Source: Hyposmocoma kahamanoa
Lineage: Eukaryota; Arthropoda; Insecta; Lepidoptera; Cosmopterigidae
DNA length: 64,000 bases
Assembly: GCF_003589595.1 (NCBI RefSeq)
Contig: NW_020653750.1
Location: 4,048,828 to 4,112,827, forward strand
Direction of reading: 5' to 3'
Position numbers and translations under genes: made by a program. A model generated the notes under the pieces. That model was not told where the DNA came from. It saw only the letters and a list, made by a program, of their open reading frames with translations, and searched no databases. Positions 45,401 through 57,561 of the stretch are shown one piece after another (within the stretch, counting starts at the first letter, position 1; each line of letters starts with the position of its first letter).

Positions 45401-48400
45401 AAGTCGCCTCTGAATAAATAATAAATTGCAGATCAAGACAAGTCATACTTGCGGTGGTAACGTGTTGAGGTACTTGACGAGATCAGCATGGCTGCTGCTC
45501 GTGGTTTGCCATGACATGCTGTCGCTTGTCTCCGTGCCTTGAGAGCTTTCCTGCAACAAACCGTCATAGTATTATTAACCATTTTGATCGACATATAGAA
45601 TTGCAAATTATGTAGGTTTATTTGTAATTGTAAAAATGAAGGATAACGACGACGATAAGAAAGCCTGTCTTAGGCTTGACTTACTAATAATTATTAACAA
45701 GTTAAACAGTTAAAATTGTCACTTAATATACACACCGGCGCACTTAGTGGAACACTATTTAAATCTCCAAAACAACGCAGTGTTTTTTCAATAGCCAGGT
45801 CGGTTGTTTATTTTTCATTTTAGGTGTCGTAATTTGAAAATAAAAAAATAATGGAGTGTGTGTAGTTAGTTGTCCTTCTTATTACAACCTGTATGAGTTA
45901 TAACAATAATAATATAACAAATTTATTTATAGGTTATAATATAACCTGTACAAATATAACAAAAATCCCTTAAATTTTATTTTACCGTTTTGAAACATTT
46001 TGCTGTTTGATTTTCAAATATTATGCAAAGCTCGGTACTTACGTCATCGTTCAGATTGTCGTCACACTCTTCTTTAATGACAATGTTAGCGACGCCTACA
46101 TTGTTGTTGTTGCTGGACGTATTGTTGTTCAGTTTGTTATCGTCCAAACTGTTGATCACGATTTGCTGGTTAGGCGTTATGAAGACCTGAATAATAAACA
46201 AAAAAAAGTGTAAGTAAGTATTTCTTTATTCAAAATAGGGATGTACTGTACTTGCTTTGGAATTGTCATTGTTTCTCAAACAAATGATTAGAAAATTTTC
46301 ATCTATAATACAATGAAACTCAGTAAAAAAACTGCAAGCATTAAAATATAAGCTACATAGACAAAATGAATGAATGTTTGTCCCATATACGTCCCATTAT
46401 TTTTCATCTGTCTGAGATAAAATATTCGTGAGATGTGTCCAAGCCTGCAAAAAATGTTATTGCCGCTTAAAACTGGAATATTAGATGCCACTACTAGGAG
46501 CACGAGTCCCTTCTAAGCACAAATTTAATATAACGGTGAAAAAACTATGGACACATGAGACTTAACAACTTTATGCCTCATCACGCTAGGTCAATGCAGT
46601 TTGGGGAATTTACACGTTTTCAATAGCATTGCAACACATTCCAGGTACATCCAATTTATTATAAATAAATTATTAATCATTGTTGTAAATTAACCTGGCA
46701 GTGTCTAAACACATAATAAATCTAAAATAAAAACAATCCAATACTAACTTGATGTTGTATTTGCTGGGGCTGATCCTTGTCTTGCGTTTGTGCCTGCGAT
46801 GGCTGCAACAGCTGCATCTCTTGAGGCATCGCAGCCAGCACTTGAAGACCTGTTGAAAACCACTTTACAGTCTTGTTGTGCACTCACTATTAAGAGTTGT
46901 GTTGATTGTATAATTGGTAATCGTTTTTACTACACTACCTCATAGATTTTTTTTGTATCGCAATTCTTACTTGAAATCATTTACTTCTTAGCAATAAACA
47001 ATGTGTTAATGCTATTACCCGCTTACTGCGTTGGTAACGACACTGAGGTATCTCTGTATCGTTACTGGGATACTGAGGTAATGAGCCAGGTTTTCTTTTC
47101 AAAGGGATGGTCGCTTTTGACATGCTATATAACTAATTATTAATATTTGATATATTCGAAAGGGTTGATAATGAATATTAAATGATTTTACTAGAGTAGC
47201 ATATCTATCACTATCCACTATATTATTAGTTACCTTGGAACACGCAATGACTTGTTTATGTCGAAAGAAAAGCTTGCGTAATAGACTTAGTAGATGCCAT
47301 TAAAGTAAATGCTTTATTACATAATATAAGTACTGAAAACAGACACTGTAGTAAATACAATATATGTGCAACATAAAGCAGTAAACACTAAGGTACCCAA
47401 ATAATTGACTAAAAACACGAAACAAAGAGCAAGTGAAAAAAATTAAGTACAATGACGATGACAATGAACAAAGGACAGTGTAACAACATAAAATATTAGT
47501 GAACACTTAAAAGTAAAAATGTGAAAAATCACCTGTTCGCATCCTGAAAGTACCTGAACATGTAAAAAATAATGTTTCAGTATTGCTTGAAGTGTACACG
47601 GCGAATTGTTAACACTAAATATTTTTTCCGATTTCTACTATGCGAATCTCATCATCATCAATCGACATGTTGTACTTCCCAGTTATCACTCTTTTTTTTT
47701 AAGATAAATGCCGACAAACTAGATTTGAAGGGTTTGCCAAGTTACGGAATTATGAAGAACTAACTTCTACTCACAACAGGTACAGTCGATGCTCAAAGAT
47801 ACCTGACCCCTAACCGATCATTTGGTTCTGAGTAGGTAAATATGAAGAAAAATGTTAAACAAAGTAACATTTTTTTTTTTTATAATATCAAGTGACGGGA
47901 CGAACGAGTCGTGCGCCTGACGGTAAGCAACGCGCCTGTCCATAACAGTTGCAGTGCCACTCAGAACTTTAAATCGCAAAGATTTGAAGAGCACTGCCAT
48001 TGCGCCCGTCACCCTAAGACATAAGTCGACAAGTCCCATGTGCCTGTAATTTCACCAGCACCTTTACCCTTCAAAACCGGAACACAGTAATGCGGACATT
48101 GGCGGCAGAAATAGGTAAGGTGGCAGTACTACCCTGGATGAACTCTTTCACAAGGAGCTCTACTGCTACTATAAAAAGTCTACCCGCCTGTGTGATATTG
48201 AATCATGCAAATTGTTCTTTAAGTGGTGTTTGCTGTCCCGTTCGTCCCGTCACTTGGTATTATAAAAAAAAGATAAATTATATACTAACCTTCGGGTAAC
48301 GTATTTCCTAACAACTGAATACCGCTGCCATCATTTGCTTCTGGAGAGTAAGCTACTGTGAGCACAGCCCCACCTGTTAAAAATATTAATGAATTAAGTT

Positions 48401-51400
48401 TTTAAATCAACGTAAAAAAGATTGTTTTAGGTTAGAAAGGATATTTTTTAGTTGAAAGCTGTTTGGCGAGAAGAATGGTAAGATATCGACATGTTACAGG
48501 ATTTTAGTAAGTTTAAATTGTTGGAATGTTTTTTGTCCAGTAAATTTTATATGGTAAATAGTGCAAGTACACATAGACACAACATAACAAGTGAGTCTAT
48601 AGGAGGTAAGTACCTTGCTGGAAACCTTGGATGGGTATCTGCATCTGATATTTGGGCTGCTGTTGCTGCTGCAGAAGGTTTGGGTTGAGCACCTGGATCT
48701 GCACCGTTGGTTGCGGGTCACCTAAACAATTTTAAATTTTCTTAAAATTCCAATATCAATATTTGTCCTGTTTACATTGATAAGTTGTGTACAACACAAG
48801 AATTTTGTTACCATTCTTGAAAACTAGCACCGCATTTTTACGGTGATAATTTTCTCGCCGTTATACATAATGTCACGACTTCGCGACATTTTAATTGATG
48901 TATTTTGTTAGCCGGCACAGCTACAATATAACAAACGTAGCGTCTGTGTCTTACGTCCTTAGTTATAATAATTTTGTTTTTGTGCTGGCAACCCAGCGGT
49001 TAAGTTTTAAACTTAAGTGTTCCTATAATTTTATTTCTTAATTTAATTGTTTTTATCGTGTTATTCTAGTAAAACCCCATTTCATTGCTGAATAATATCA
49101 TTACAAAATATACTTATACAGTTTTTAAGTGCATGCATATGATTTGATCAGGTTTAATAAGTGAACAAAGTGACGTTGAAAACCGTCAGGTTAACCGGCC
49201 TAATACTTTTCAAAAAGTGTCTTATGTGAAATAATATCCGTGGTTGCAAAGCACATTTAGCAATTAAATTCATTGTTACACAACTGCAACAGTAATTATC
49301 GAGGTTAAAGGTAGTTTGTGCATTTTTCAAGTCACTTTGGAAAGATATACGTTACGAATTTGTTTTTAAAATTGTATGCTATTTCGTAAGTACTTCCATA
49401 ATTATTAAGATAAACAGGTAGTTAAACTTATAATTATCTAATATTTAGTCTTTGTACGGATAAATTGTAAGTAACATAACCTCACTTAGTAATCACTTAG
49501 TAAAATAATTACTTTAGTAATCGCTCGATCAGCTGTCTTTCTTGCTAACGTTCTTTTCAAATTGTTTTCATATTCTTTTTCAAAAGCATAAACAATGTTT
49601 ACTCGCAAAGCTGCTGCGGAACGTCAATTGGAGGATAAACTCCAACACGCTTTATTAGAACTCAAAACAGCAAGGGCACTGAATGAGCAATTGCTAACAG
49701 AAAGAAATAATAGTGAAAAAGAAATATTGGACATTTTAGATAGGAATAGGCAATTAAAAAGTGATATGGCTGAATTGCTTATACAAATTACGGAGGTACA
49801 ACACCAAAGAGACTGACTAGCTACAGATAGTGGTAGATGGATTCAACCAAAGCAGCAGCGCATTCAGAGAAGCCCTTGCGCGCATTTCTTCAATAGAATG
49901 TGACCAACGAGACACATACAATCAAATAACTATAATGGAACAAGCAAGGGACAAACAACAGTCAACACAGTCGCAGTCCCTATTTGATGAGCTGGTCAGC
50001 AGTGCTCCCTCAATGGTATGTGCTGTACCACCCTCCTATTCAGAATCAATCAACATTGATCTGACTTGTGAAAGTCACTCATTTAATTCAACAGCTTTAA
50101 CTTTAAATTGTAACAAAAAAAAAATTTAAAAGATATGTTAAAATTAATAAATACATATCCAGCACAAACAAATTAATAAAGAAAAATGTAGCATTTTGTA
50201 AAAATATATCATTAAGAAAAGAACATCAGAGTTTGTTGAATGAATTGATTGTACTCAAAATCTTGAAAAAAAAATAGGCTTAGCTATGAATGTGACACAC
50301 AGCGCCTCCAGGCAGAATTACATAGTGTAACAAATTCATTAAAATTTATAACACAGAAATATGAAACCGCTCAATAGGAGATTAAGGAGCACACACAGCC
50401 TATGGATAATTTATTAAATTAATGTAAATATAATAATGACAGATTTGAGTCTTTAATGAATAATCAAGTTTGCAATAGCAAAGAATAAAACCACAATCCT
50501 CCCTGTCTGTGTGTGTCACTGATCCCTCCTTATTGTTGTTGCAGGAATCTTGTTTAGAATAAAAAAATACCTCTTTGTCAATAACTAGATCAAATGAAAT
50601 TCAAAAAAATATTGTTATTTATAGTGATAAAATGGGTAAAAATATAGGTTTGCAACTTAATCACCTAGGAATAAAATTAACAAATATTTGCATGCCAGGT
50701 GCAACATACTGTAAAATATTAGATAGCATTTTGTAAACTAAATTTGGCCAAGACACTTCATTAATAATTTTAATTGGCAGAAAAGGCAAATGTAACAAAA
50801 AAGATTTAATTCTATATTTTTAACAATTAAATAATTTCATAAATATAAACGATATTACTTTGTAAGCTTTTCCCTTCAGCAATAGCCTCACAACAAGTGA
50901 AAATAATTTGAGTCATAACTTAAATAGAACATTACACAGCTTGACATTTCATTATAGTAAATTTCATTTTATGGATACTAATAATTTTATTAGTAAATAT
51001 TTTTATTTGACTAAAGATAGGTGTTATCTTACTAGTTATTTTACGAGACAGAGAGTTGCTATCATATTATATTAATAATTCAGCCAAATCGTTGGCTACC
51101 AAACCGGCTGCTTCTATTTAGCAGTCCATTGACATAGGTCAGTTTACTGACAATAATCAACCTGTTGAAAATAACTCAATTTCTAATTATTTAAATTAAT
51201 TAATAAGACAACGGAGAGATACTCTTAACAACACAATGACAGTAAAAAACCAACCTAAAACACACAGAAATAAAATAAATTGTATATTAAACCTGGCGCA
51301 CCAAAATATTCAAGGCATGAAAGGCAAAGAGTTAGAAATAGAATTATTTATTAACTGTAATAATATTGACATTCTTTGTATTACTGACATTACACACCAC

Positions 51401-54400
51401 TTTCTATCAAAACATCAGTTCATTTTTAGCTTCAACAATCACCAGATGGCTTGTTCGTTCAGCAGAGAAAAAGCTATTCATGGTGGCTCTTTAATTTTTA
51501 TTAAAAAGAATTAAAAATTTAAAGAACATACAGATATTGTGAGCCTATGTATTGAGCGGACTATAGAGATATCCTGCATAGAGCTTGAACGGCTTGTTGA
51601 GCATGTACAGCGCGAATGTAGTAAAACTGACTTGGAATATTATAAACAGCGAAACTGGAAGGGTCAAACCTCGTAACTAAGATGTTCAACTAAGATTTAA
51701 TGACAAAAATGTAAACACAGACGCAGAAGTTGCTAAAATGTTTGAAATTTTTTTTTTTGACATTCCACTTTTGACTACTAAGTCGTAAATTCATCTCCCA
51801 CTGTCGCTAAATCCTTACTAAAAGAAAATAATGCAGTTAGTATGCCTAATTTAAGGTTCCGTCATGTATTTCCAAACGACATTGTTAAAGCCTTTAAATC
51901 TATAAACATAAAAAATACTGCTGATCTTCATGGTCTTTCAGTCAGAGTAATTAGTTCTATAGTTGATTGTATTGCGCCTTACTTAGCCTGTGTCTTTAAT
52001 AAATGTTTTGAAGATGGTCTCTTTCCTGACGGGATGGATGGGAAGTCTCACATGATGCTATTGGTGTATTCTGTGACCTTTCCAAGGCTTTTGATTGTGT
52101 GCACCATGATACACTGGTCAGGAAACTTCGCCATTATGGTGTGGCGGGACGTGATCTCGACCTTCTTAAATCGTATTTACGTGGTAGGGTACAGAGGGTC
52201 GATGTTAACGGTACGAGATCATCAGGGTCTGCAATTAGCATGGGTGTCCCTCAAGGTTCAATTCTAGGCCCATTTTTGTTTTTAGTTTATATTAATGACT
52301 TACCTAGCCTCATGGAGGGTATAAAACGGAGAAAGTATTGTTTGCTGATGATACTTCCTTATTAATTAAAGTTAAAAGGCACCGATGTTCCTACGACGAT
52401 GTGAACAATGCTATATCTAAAAAGTAGTTGATTGGTTTGCTGTTAATAACCTATTCCTTAATGAGAAAAAAACAAATTGTGTGAAATTTACCCAAAGTTA
52501 GAGAGACGGTTACAAACATTGTAGTTAGAAACGAAAAATTGAATCTTGTGGATACAGTTGTATTTCTAGGTATAACGTTAGATCTAAATTGCAATGGGGT
52601 CCCATATAAGTAAGTTATCAAAACGACTCGGCTCTGAAGTGTACGTGATTAAAAAATAAGAAAACTTTCAGACGTCGAAACCGCTAGATTGGTTTACTTC
52701 AGCTACTTTCACAGTCTAATGACGGTACGGTTTTTTGCTTTGGGGTAATGCCGCCGATATCAATAGAATCTTTGTCCTGCAGAAACGTGCAGTTAGGGCA
52801 ATTTACAATCTGGGCCCCAAAGTATCTTTGAGAGATAAGTTTAAGGAAATTAACATTCTTACACTAGCCTCACAGTACATTTATAAAAATGTAATTTATG
52901 TTAAAAGGAATAGTAATTTCTTTATGAAAAATAGTGACAGACATAACAATAATATGAGGAATAAAAATAAACTAGCTTTTCTTGATAGTCGTCTTCACAA
53001 AGTCAAAAGATCATTTAAGGAGCAACATATACGCTTCTATAAGAAGATTCCGGGTGATATACAAAATTTGCCTTTCACGAGGTTTAAAACGATAGTGAAA
53101 CAAAAACTTTATACTAAAGGTTATTATGCAACTTCTGCGTAATTGGATGACAAAAATCCGTGGTAGTAACCCGTTTAGCTCATGGAGGTAGTCTCGATCT
53201 CTGATGTTTCAAATAAAAAAAAATATTGTAAATGTTGAATGTGTACAAATGTTATTTACAAAGAGCAACCCCTAGTTCCTTGCTCATTCTTCTCAGGGGA
53301 ATCTGCTTTACGAATGAGCGGTAGAGTTTAACCATTGTGAAGATTTCAAGTGTAATAATGCTTACCTATGAAATAAAGATTATTTTGAATTTGAATATAT
53401 TAAGCTTAACTATAGTATAATGGTATCATACCAGGTTTAGCACCAGGCAGGGCAATGGGCACGGAGATGACTTGCGGTTGTTGCATGTACTGCATACCTT
53501 CGCCCACCATACCCACCACCTGAAACATCTCGTGCTGTCAACACAAACAAAAGCTGTATCAGATTTTATTATAGTATGTATAAGTCTTATTATATATCAA
53601 TTAAAGCAATTACAATTTTATACAGAAGTAGTGAAATAAGTAGATTATACTTTATTTATTTAGTGAAATAAATACCTGTCACAATGAAAAAAAAAGATAT
53701 ATTTATAGTATAATTGTAGATGTTAATTTACAAGAGGGTCCACACGTAACCAGGTTTTAGATGTGGAATACTAAAATTTTATTATTGTACCTATTCTCAT
53801 TTACAGCATTTTGTTTGCCGACATGAATTGGTTGCACAAAACCGTGCAAATAAGGTAATTTACGAGCTGGGCTAAGTACAAACAAATTATTCTTACTGTG
53901 TCATCACTGTGTAATTATGAAAAAGTAATTTATGTTAATAACAGAATATTTCTATGAATAACAGATTAATTTAATACGAACGTACAAAAAGAATTGACTT
54001 GAATATTGTCTTCAAACGGTCACAACATGAAGAAACAAAGATATGCCTATAAAATGAGATCCCAGTGGATATACAAAATGTCATGCCAATTATGAAGTTA
54101 AAAAGAAAAGAACCATGAAATAATAATAATTAATGTTGATATTAAATGTAAGATTTAAATTGATGTTAAATGTTATGTAGATCCTTTCAGCAACCTTAGT
54201 TATTTTTTTACTGGTTATCCGAAGGGCGTTAATGTTATTTTAGTGTGAAATGTAAATTTGAATGTGTAACATTTACACTCTTTTTTGCAATGAAAGAATA
54301 AAAAATACATAAAAATATTTCACCATAAAATTGTTAGTATTTTTTTTAATTGTGAAAATTTTGATAAAAATGTAACTTCAAATTATAAAATTTTTGCATT

Positions 54401-54541
54401 AATGTACTTATGTCTAACCTGTTGAATAGTAGCACCATTGGCGGCTACATTTTGCTGGATCTTTGCCACCGGCACCTGACCAGTGGTCGTCACGAAGTGG
54501 GTTCCAGTTGCCCCAACAGCTTGAAAAGCGGTAAAATTCAT
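42413..54541 (-). CDS. C2H2 zinc-finger gene C, twelve coding exons
   Basis: A putative nuclear DNA-binding regulator of 531 residues. Exons in transcript order: 54541-54419, 53534-53432, 48721-48614, 48373-48290, 46849-46749, 46186-46043, 45550-45449, 45293-45146, 44784-44556, 43634-43468, 43171-43020 and 42547-42413 (TGA). Every phase joins; coding sum is 1,596 nt. The N-terminus (MNFTAF) leads into about 280 residues rich in Gln, Asn and Ser (LLQQQQQPKYQ, LNNNTSSNNNNVG). An acidic IEIEVASIDMDDD part follows, then KKKKKYKKKPPKPARPKPGQ and four fingers (FCCPECQMAYPE, FICGICGAGLKRKEH, YVCGVCRKGFKRREH, ELCGECGKGFYRKDH). It ends PEITIH, then MQVPVQINIPQHMVSS. The Gln-rich part suggests transcriptional activation. 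The retroelement at 48840-53400 fills the second intron in antisense. It is a paralog of B; from memory the fingers recall Drosophila l(3)neo38, unverified. Confidence 0.9.
43745..43962 (-). repeat. GTGACGGG interspersed repeat, reverse copy in gene C intron
   Basis: On the - strand it runs from the internal GTGACAGG and AAGTCCCATGTGTCTGTAAT part to AACTCTTTCACAAGG and GCTACTA. The outer GTGACGGG end is missing; the break directly adjoins a non-LTR fragment. Confidence 0.65.
43966..44420 (+). pseudogene. Non-LTR reverse transcriptase fragment (same family as 29600-32345)
   Basis: The + strand reads YLEDNDLLSDRQYGFRRRRS, TVDFFVYASHLLSDS and, after a stop, LDICKAFDRVWHASLL, matching the DHDLLSDRQYG..LDISKAFDRVWH stretch of the larger copy. 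The sequence before it (LKDFPGSDSFYLLW) matches a more distant part of the element, so an internal deletion is likely. It lies in the intron between 44556 and 43634 of gene C. Confidence 0.75.
44955..45035 (+). repeat. tRNA-derived SINE (family S2) fragment
   Basis: GGTATGCTGAAGGGTTCGAA followed by GCAGCCGGATCGAAGTAATT and an ATTCGATCTATGTATTAATA tail matches the copies at 1695 and 59640. It lies in an intron of gene C. Confidence 0.55.
47868..48275 (+). repeat. GTGACGGG interspersed repeat, full copy with inverted end fragment
   Basis: The main copy runs from ATAATATCAAGTGACGGGAC to CAAGGAGCTCTACTGCTACT (to about 48172). About 60 bp later, 48235-48275 repeats the first 35 bp in inverted orientation (GTTCGTCCCGTCACTTGGTA). 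Sequence ends are therefore mirror images, which could be the true terminal inverted repeat of the family or a second, broken copy. Confidence 0.7.
49595..51120 (+). pseudogene. ORF1 remnant with coiled coil and possible esterase-like part
   Basis: The intact N-terminal 73 residues (MFTRKAAAERQLEDKLQHAL onward) are a heptad-rich coiled coil expected to drive RNA-binding oligomers. A frameshift near 49810 leads to VVDGFNQSSSAFREALARIS. Further on, the broken frames read NIVIYSDKMGKNIGLQL, LIILIGRKGKCNKKD and later YFTRQRVAI, which may be an SGNH-type esterase domain as in some CR1/L2-group ORF1 proteins. Many stops are present. Confidence 0.6.
51236..53142 (+). pseudogene. ORF2 remnant: endonuclease and reverse transcriptase
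   Basis: Endonuclease start: LNLAHQNIQGMKGKELEIEL, with ITDI where active relatives have an acidic TE motif. The reverse transcriptase is split across frames: LRFRHVFPNDIVKAFKSINI, then CVHHDTLVRKLRHYGV, GVPQGSILGPFLFLVYINDL, a frame change, and FADDTSLL. The C-terminal part (52735-53142) reads LWGNAADINRIFVLQKRAVR and ends in a basic stretch. A large part between endonuclease and reverse transcriptase (about 51530-51840) is reduced. Confidence 0.85.
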
Positions 54542-55671
54542 GTCGGAGTCTTCGTCACTGTAATCAGATAATATTTTATTAATAATCTTTATAAACCTGA
54601 TATATTTGTTGTAGCAAAAATATATAACCGAATACCGCCTTTTTCAAAAACATTATTCTGTAATTAATTAATTCCTGGTATCTTTGTATTTAAACACTGT
54701 TGCAAAAGGAGATAAATACTTTTGATAAGCCAGTATGTGTAAAAATTAAAATTAATCTAATTTTAAACAAGTTGTGTGATTCTATGGAAACGCAAATACT
54801 TTTTAAAAAAACTCCTTAATCGTTGTTGCACGAATCATCAATCAGATTTGGTTGGTTGAAAAAGAAATCATTAAGACATAAATGAAATGCCTTGTAAAGT
54901 TTTTCATAATTGATAGGTAACATTCAACACTTCATGCCATTTGTATTTCTTCGTCAAAAATGGGGCAAAACAGAATATGAAATTTACACTCCAAGATAGT
55001 TCACTCCAAAATAGTTCAAAGTTCACATCACTACTTTCTCTATCGCGTTTGAGCTGAAGGGATTTTCTAGAAAATTCCTATTCTTACTTTTACTTATTTA
55101 TGTCTTTCTAGTGTTAATGTTGTAATTTATAGGCAATGGCAAGTGAACTTATAGTCAACTTGCAAAAATTATGAAAAAGAAAAGAACACTATTAAATGCT
55201 TCAATTAAGAATAATTAACAAAGTAGCATTAAGTAGCATTACCTAAGAGCCTGCCTTGTGTTAAATGAAAGTGTTTGTTCACATTTAGAACTTAGTTGGT
55301 ACGAAAAACTGTTTAACCGAAATAATTGACTTAGAAATTGTGAATAATATGGTAAACATGATTGTTTCTTAAACTAGCGAGGAAGGAAATAGAAAGTGGT
55401 TCAACTCCATATTTGCAAAATTATTGCACAATAAGTAGAGAAAGCTGGAACTGAAATCCATTTGACAAATTATTTATAATTATGTTATTTTTATCAAGTA
55501 ATATAATTACTTAGATTTAGTATAACTCAGTAGACTTGGCACAGTTATAACTATTTTATTTCTGATTCTTAAAGGCACCAATATTTAACAACAATCAAAA
55601 CTTTTCTTTTTTTGTTAACAGCAACATTTCTTCTTTTTTTTTCTAATAAAAAATATTCTTTGTCCCCATAC

Positions 55672-55900
55672 CAAGAGGCATCTTCTCTTGTGGGCATTTT
55701 CTGCATGTCGCACATCGCGACAGGGGCTGCGGCGCCGCGTCGGGGAGTCCGCGCTCCAAAACACCACCAGTCCCACCACCACACCACCGCGCCCGCCACG
55801 GGATCACAATGGGACCATGGTAGGGCACATACCACTACCAAACACCACGCGCGATACACGACTAAAATTAATTCAACCGAGTGAGAGGCGAAAGATGGTC
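55672..55900 (-). promoter_or_regulatory. GC-rich island upstream of gene C, candidate first exon 1
   Basis: A CpG-rich block in AT-rich surroundings. On the - strand it ends at a possible donor (CTCTTG/GTATGG, 55672/55671). The next acceptor downstream is ATTACAG at 54560, 18 bases before the MNF start. It could be an untranslated first exon and promoter of gene C. Overlapping frames on both strands are composition effects. Confidence 0.4.
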
Positions 55901-56786
55901 GTGACTACAAGAAAGTAGGTTAAAGAAAGTTTTTCATACTGGCTCGGCACTCTCAAACGAGTCTACAGGCAAGACGGCTATAAACTGCATATATGTATGG
56001 CTCTGCTCTACGTGATGCTCACTTTCTCTTTGAATACTTTCACAAGACACGTGGTGATGTGTGGTTGTGGTTCACTAGACTCTGTATTCTTTTATTTTTG
56101 ACTTAGTTTATTCATCTTTAAAACAGTTCATTAAAAAAAACTATTGTAATTAAGTATATTATTATTTCATTATTTTCTGTTGAATTACACCTCAATAAAA
56201 GTCTAAATTAAAAACAATATAAGACAAACTATATTCACTATTATATCTATACTATATGTATACTATATTATATTCACTAATAAGACAATTTTGTTATCAA
56301 ATTTTGTTTTTTCAAAAATGGTCCATAATAAATGGATGATTATGATAAAACAATAACACTCCATTTATTTTATCTGCATTCTGATTATTCTAAACTAGAT
56401 AAAAATCACCCTACAATGTTTTTTAGAAAGTTGTCTGCTTGAGGTTAAACTATGTCATTGACCTCAATAACTTTCCAGATGTTTTAAAGAGACTAATACT
56501 AATGAAGGAATTTGTGCAATTTGATGGGTTAAGGATTTTAAAGTAATTTTTGTAACATTGCACAAAATTAGGAGTAAATGAAATAAAAATTAAGATTTAT
56601 CTTGTATTATAGTTCAGATTTGTCATGCAATGTTGAGACAAAGGATTAGCAAATAAAATGGCGTTTAGGTTTTAGTTACGCAATAACAAAGAAGTTTGAG
56701 AGATGGGAATTTAATATAAAAAGTTTTCAAAAGCTCATCTGGTGGTGGGCGGAACCAGAAAGATATCGAAGGTTGTTCACCCCTAC

Positions 56787-57000
56787 CAGTTCCTTAATGC
56801 GTCCACCGCGCGGACGCCACGCATCCCCACCAAGTGAGAGCTCCCCTCCATGCACTGCCGTTACCAAATCACTCCCGCTCCCGGCTTCCTCCACCAGGGA
56901 CCCGCGAGAGGAGGGGTGGCACTCTGCTTCGAGACACGCGATGCGACTACTTCTCGCCACTCAGCGCGCCACGCGCCCCGGATAACGGTACATGAAAGTA
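56787..57000 (-). promoter_or_regulatory. GC-rich island upstream of gene C, candidate first exon 2
   Basis: A second CpG-rich block ending on the - strand at a possible donor (GGAACTG/GTAGGG, 56787/56786). It lies between gene C and the FAM104-like gene. Two islands suggest alternative promoters for gene C. Confidence 0.4.
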
Positions 57001-57561
57001 CCGCTCCAGTAATAGGGTCACGGATACAATCGAAACATAAACACTGTACTATTTACAAATTAGACTTACCAATTAAATTAATATATCCACAAGGTGAAGA
57101 TTTCTATATGTACTGGTCATTAGGCTCAATTCAATGTTCTAAATTATAAAAATAACAAGTAAACAGCAAGCAGCTAGCTTTATCTTGACAACAAATGATA
57201 TCCGCCATTATTGTCTTGCCTATTTCCAAAAATCGACACCAGACAGCGCGCGAGTCCGTAATCATGATTGGTTGATATCTGACATAAGCAACTTTTGAAT
57301 GTTGCCATTAAAAAAAGAAAACGCTAAACATGGTAGGTAAGTTAAAAAAAAAACAAAAAATTTGGTTCTTTTTTATACATATTATTAATTAAGATTTGGC
57401 ATGAAATCTAACATTATTACCAAACACTTATCTCGTAAGTTTAAAAATACAAACTTTAATGCTAGAGATTATGACATAATCAGTATACAATAAGCATAAC
57501 AATAATAATAATGAATTGACACACACAACAAACCGAAACTCGCATTTCACAAAGATTAGAT

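Larger units (their letters stand above)
48840..53400 (+). mobile_element. Non-LTR retrotransposon with ORF1 and ORF2, inactivated
   Basis: A nearly full-length + strand element. A presumed 5' UTR (about 48840-49590) precedes ORF1 (49595-51200, broken), ORF2 (51236-53142, broken) and a 3' UTR that ends AATAAAGATTATTTTGAATT then TGAAT near 53400. It occupies almost the entire intron between exons two and three of gene C and is antisense to that gene. The 5' limit is approximate; no target duplication was identified. Confidence 0.85.

Noticed and set aside
55569..55918. Pro/His-rich and Trp/Gly-rich antiparallel frames
   Set aside because: Composition effect of a GC-rich block; no conserved motif in any frame.
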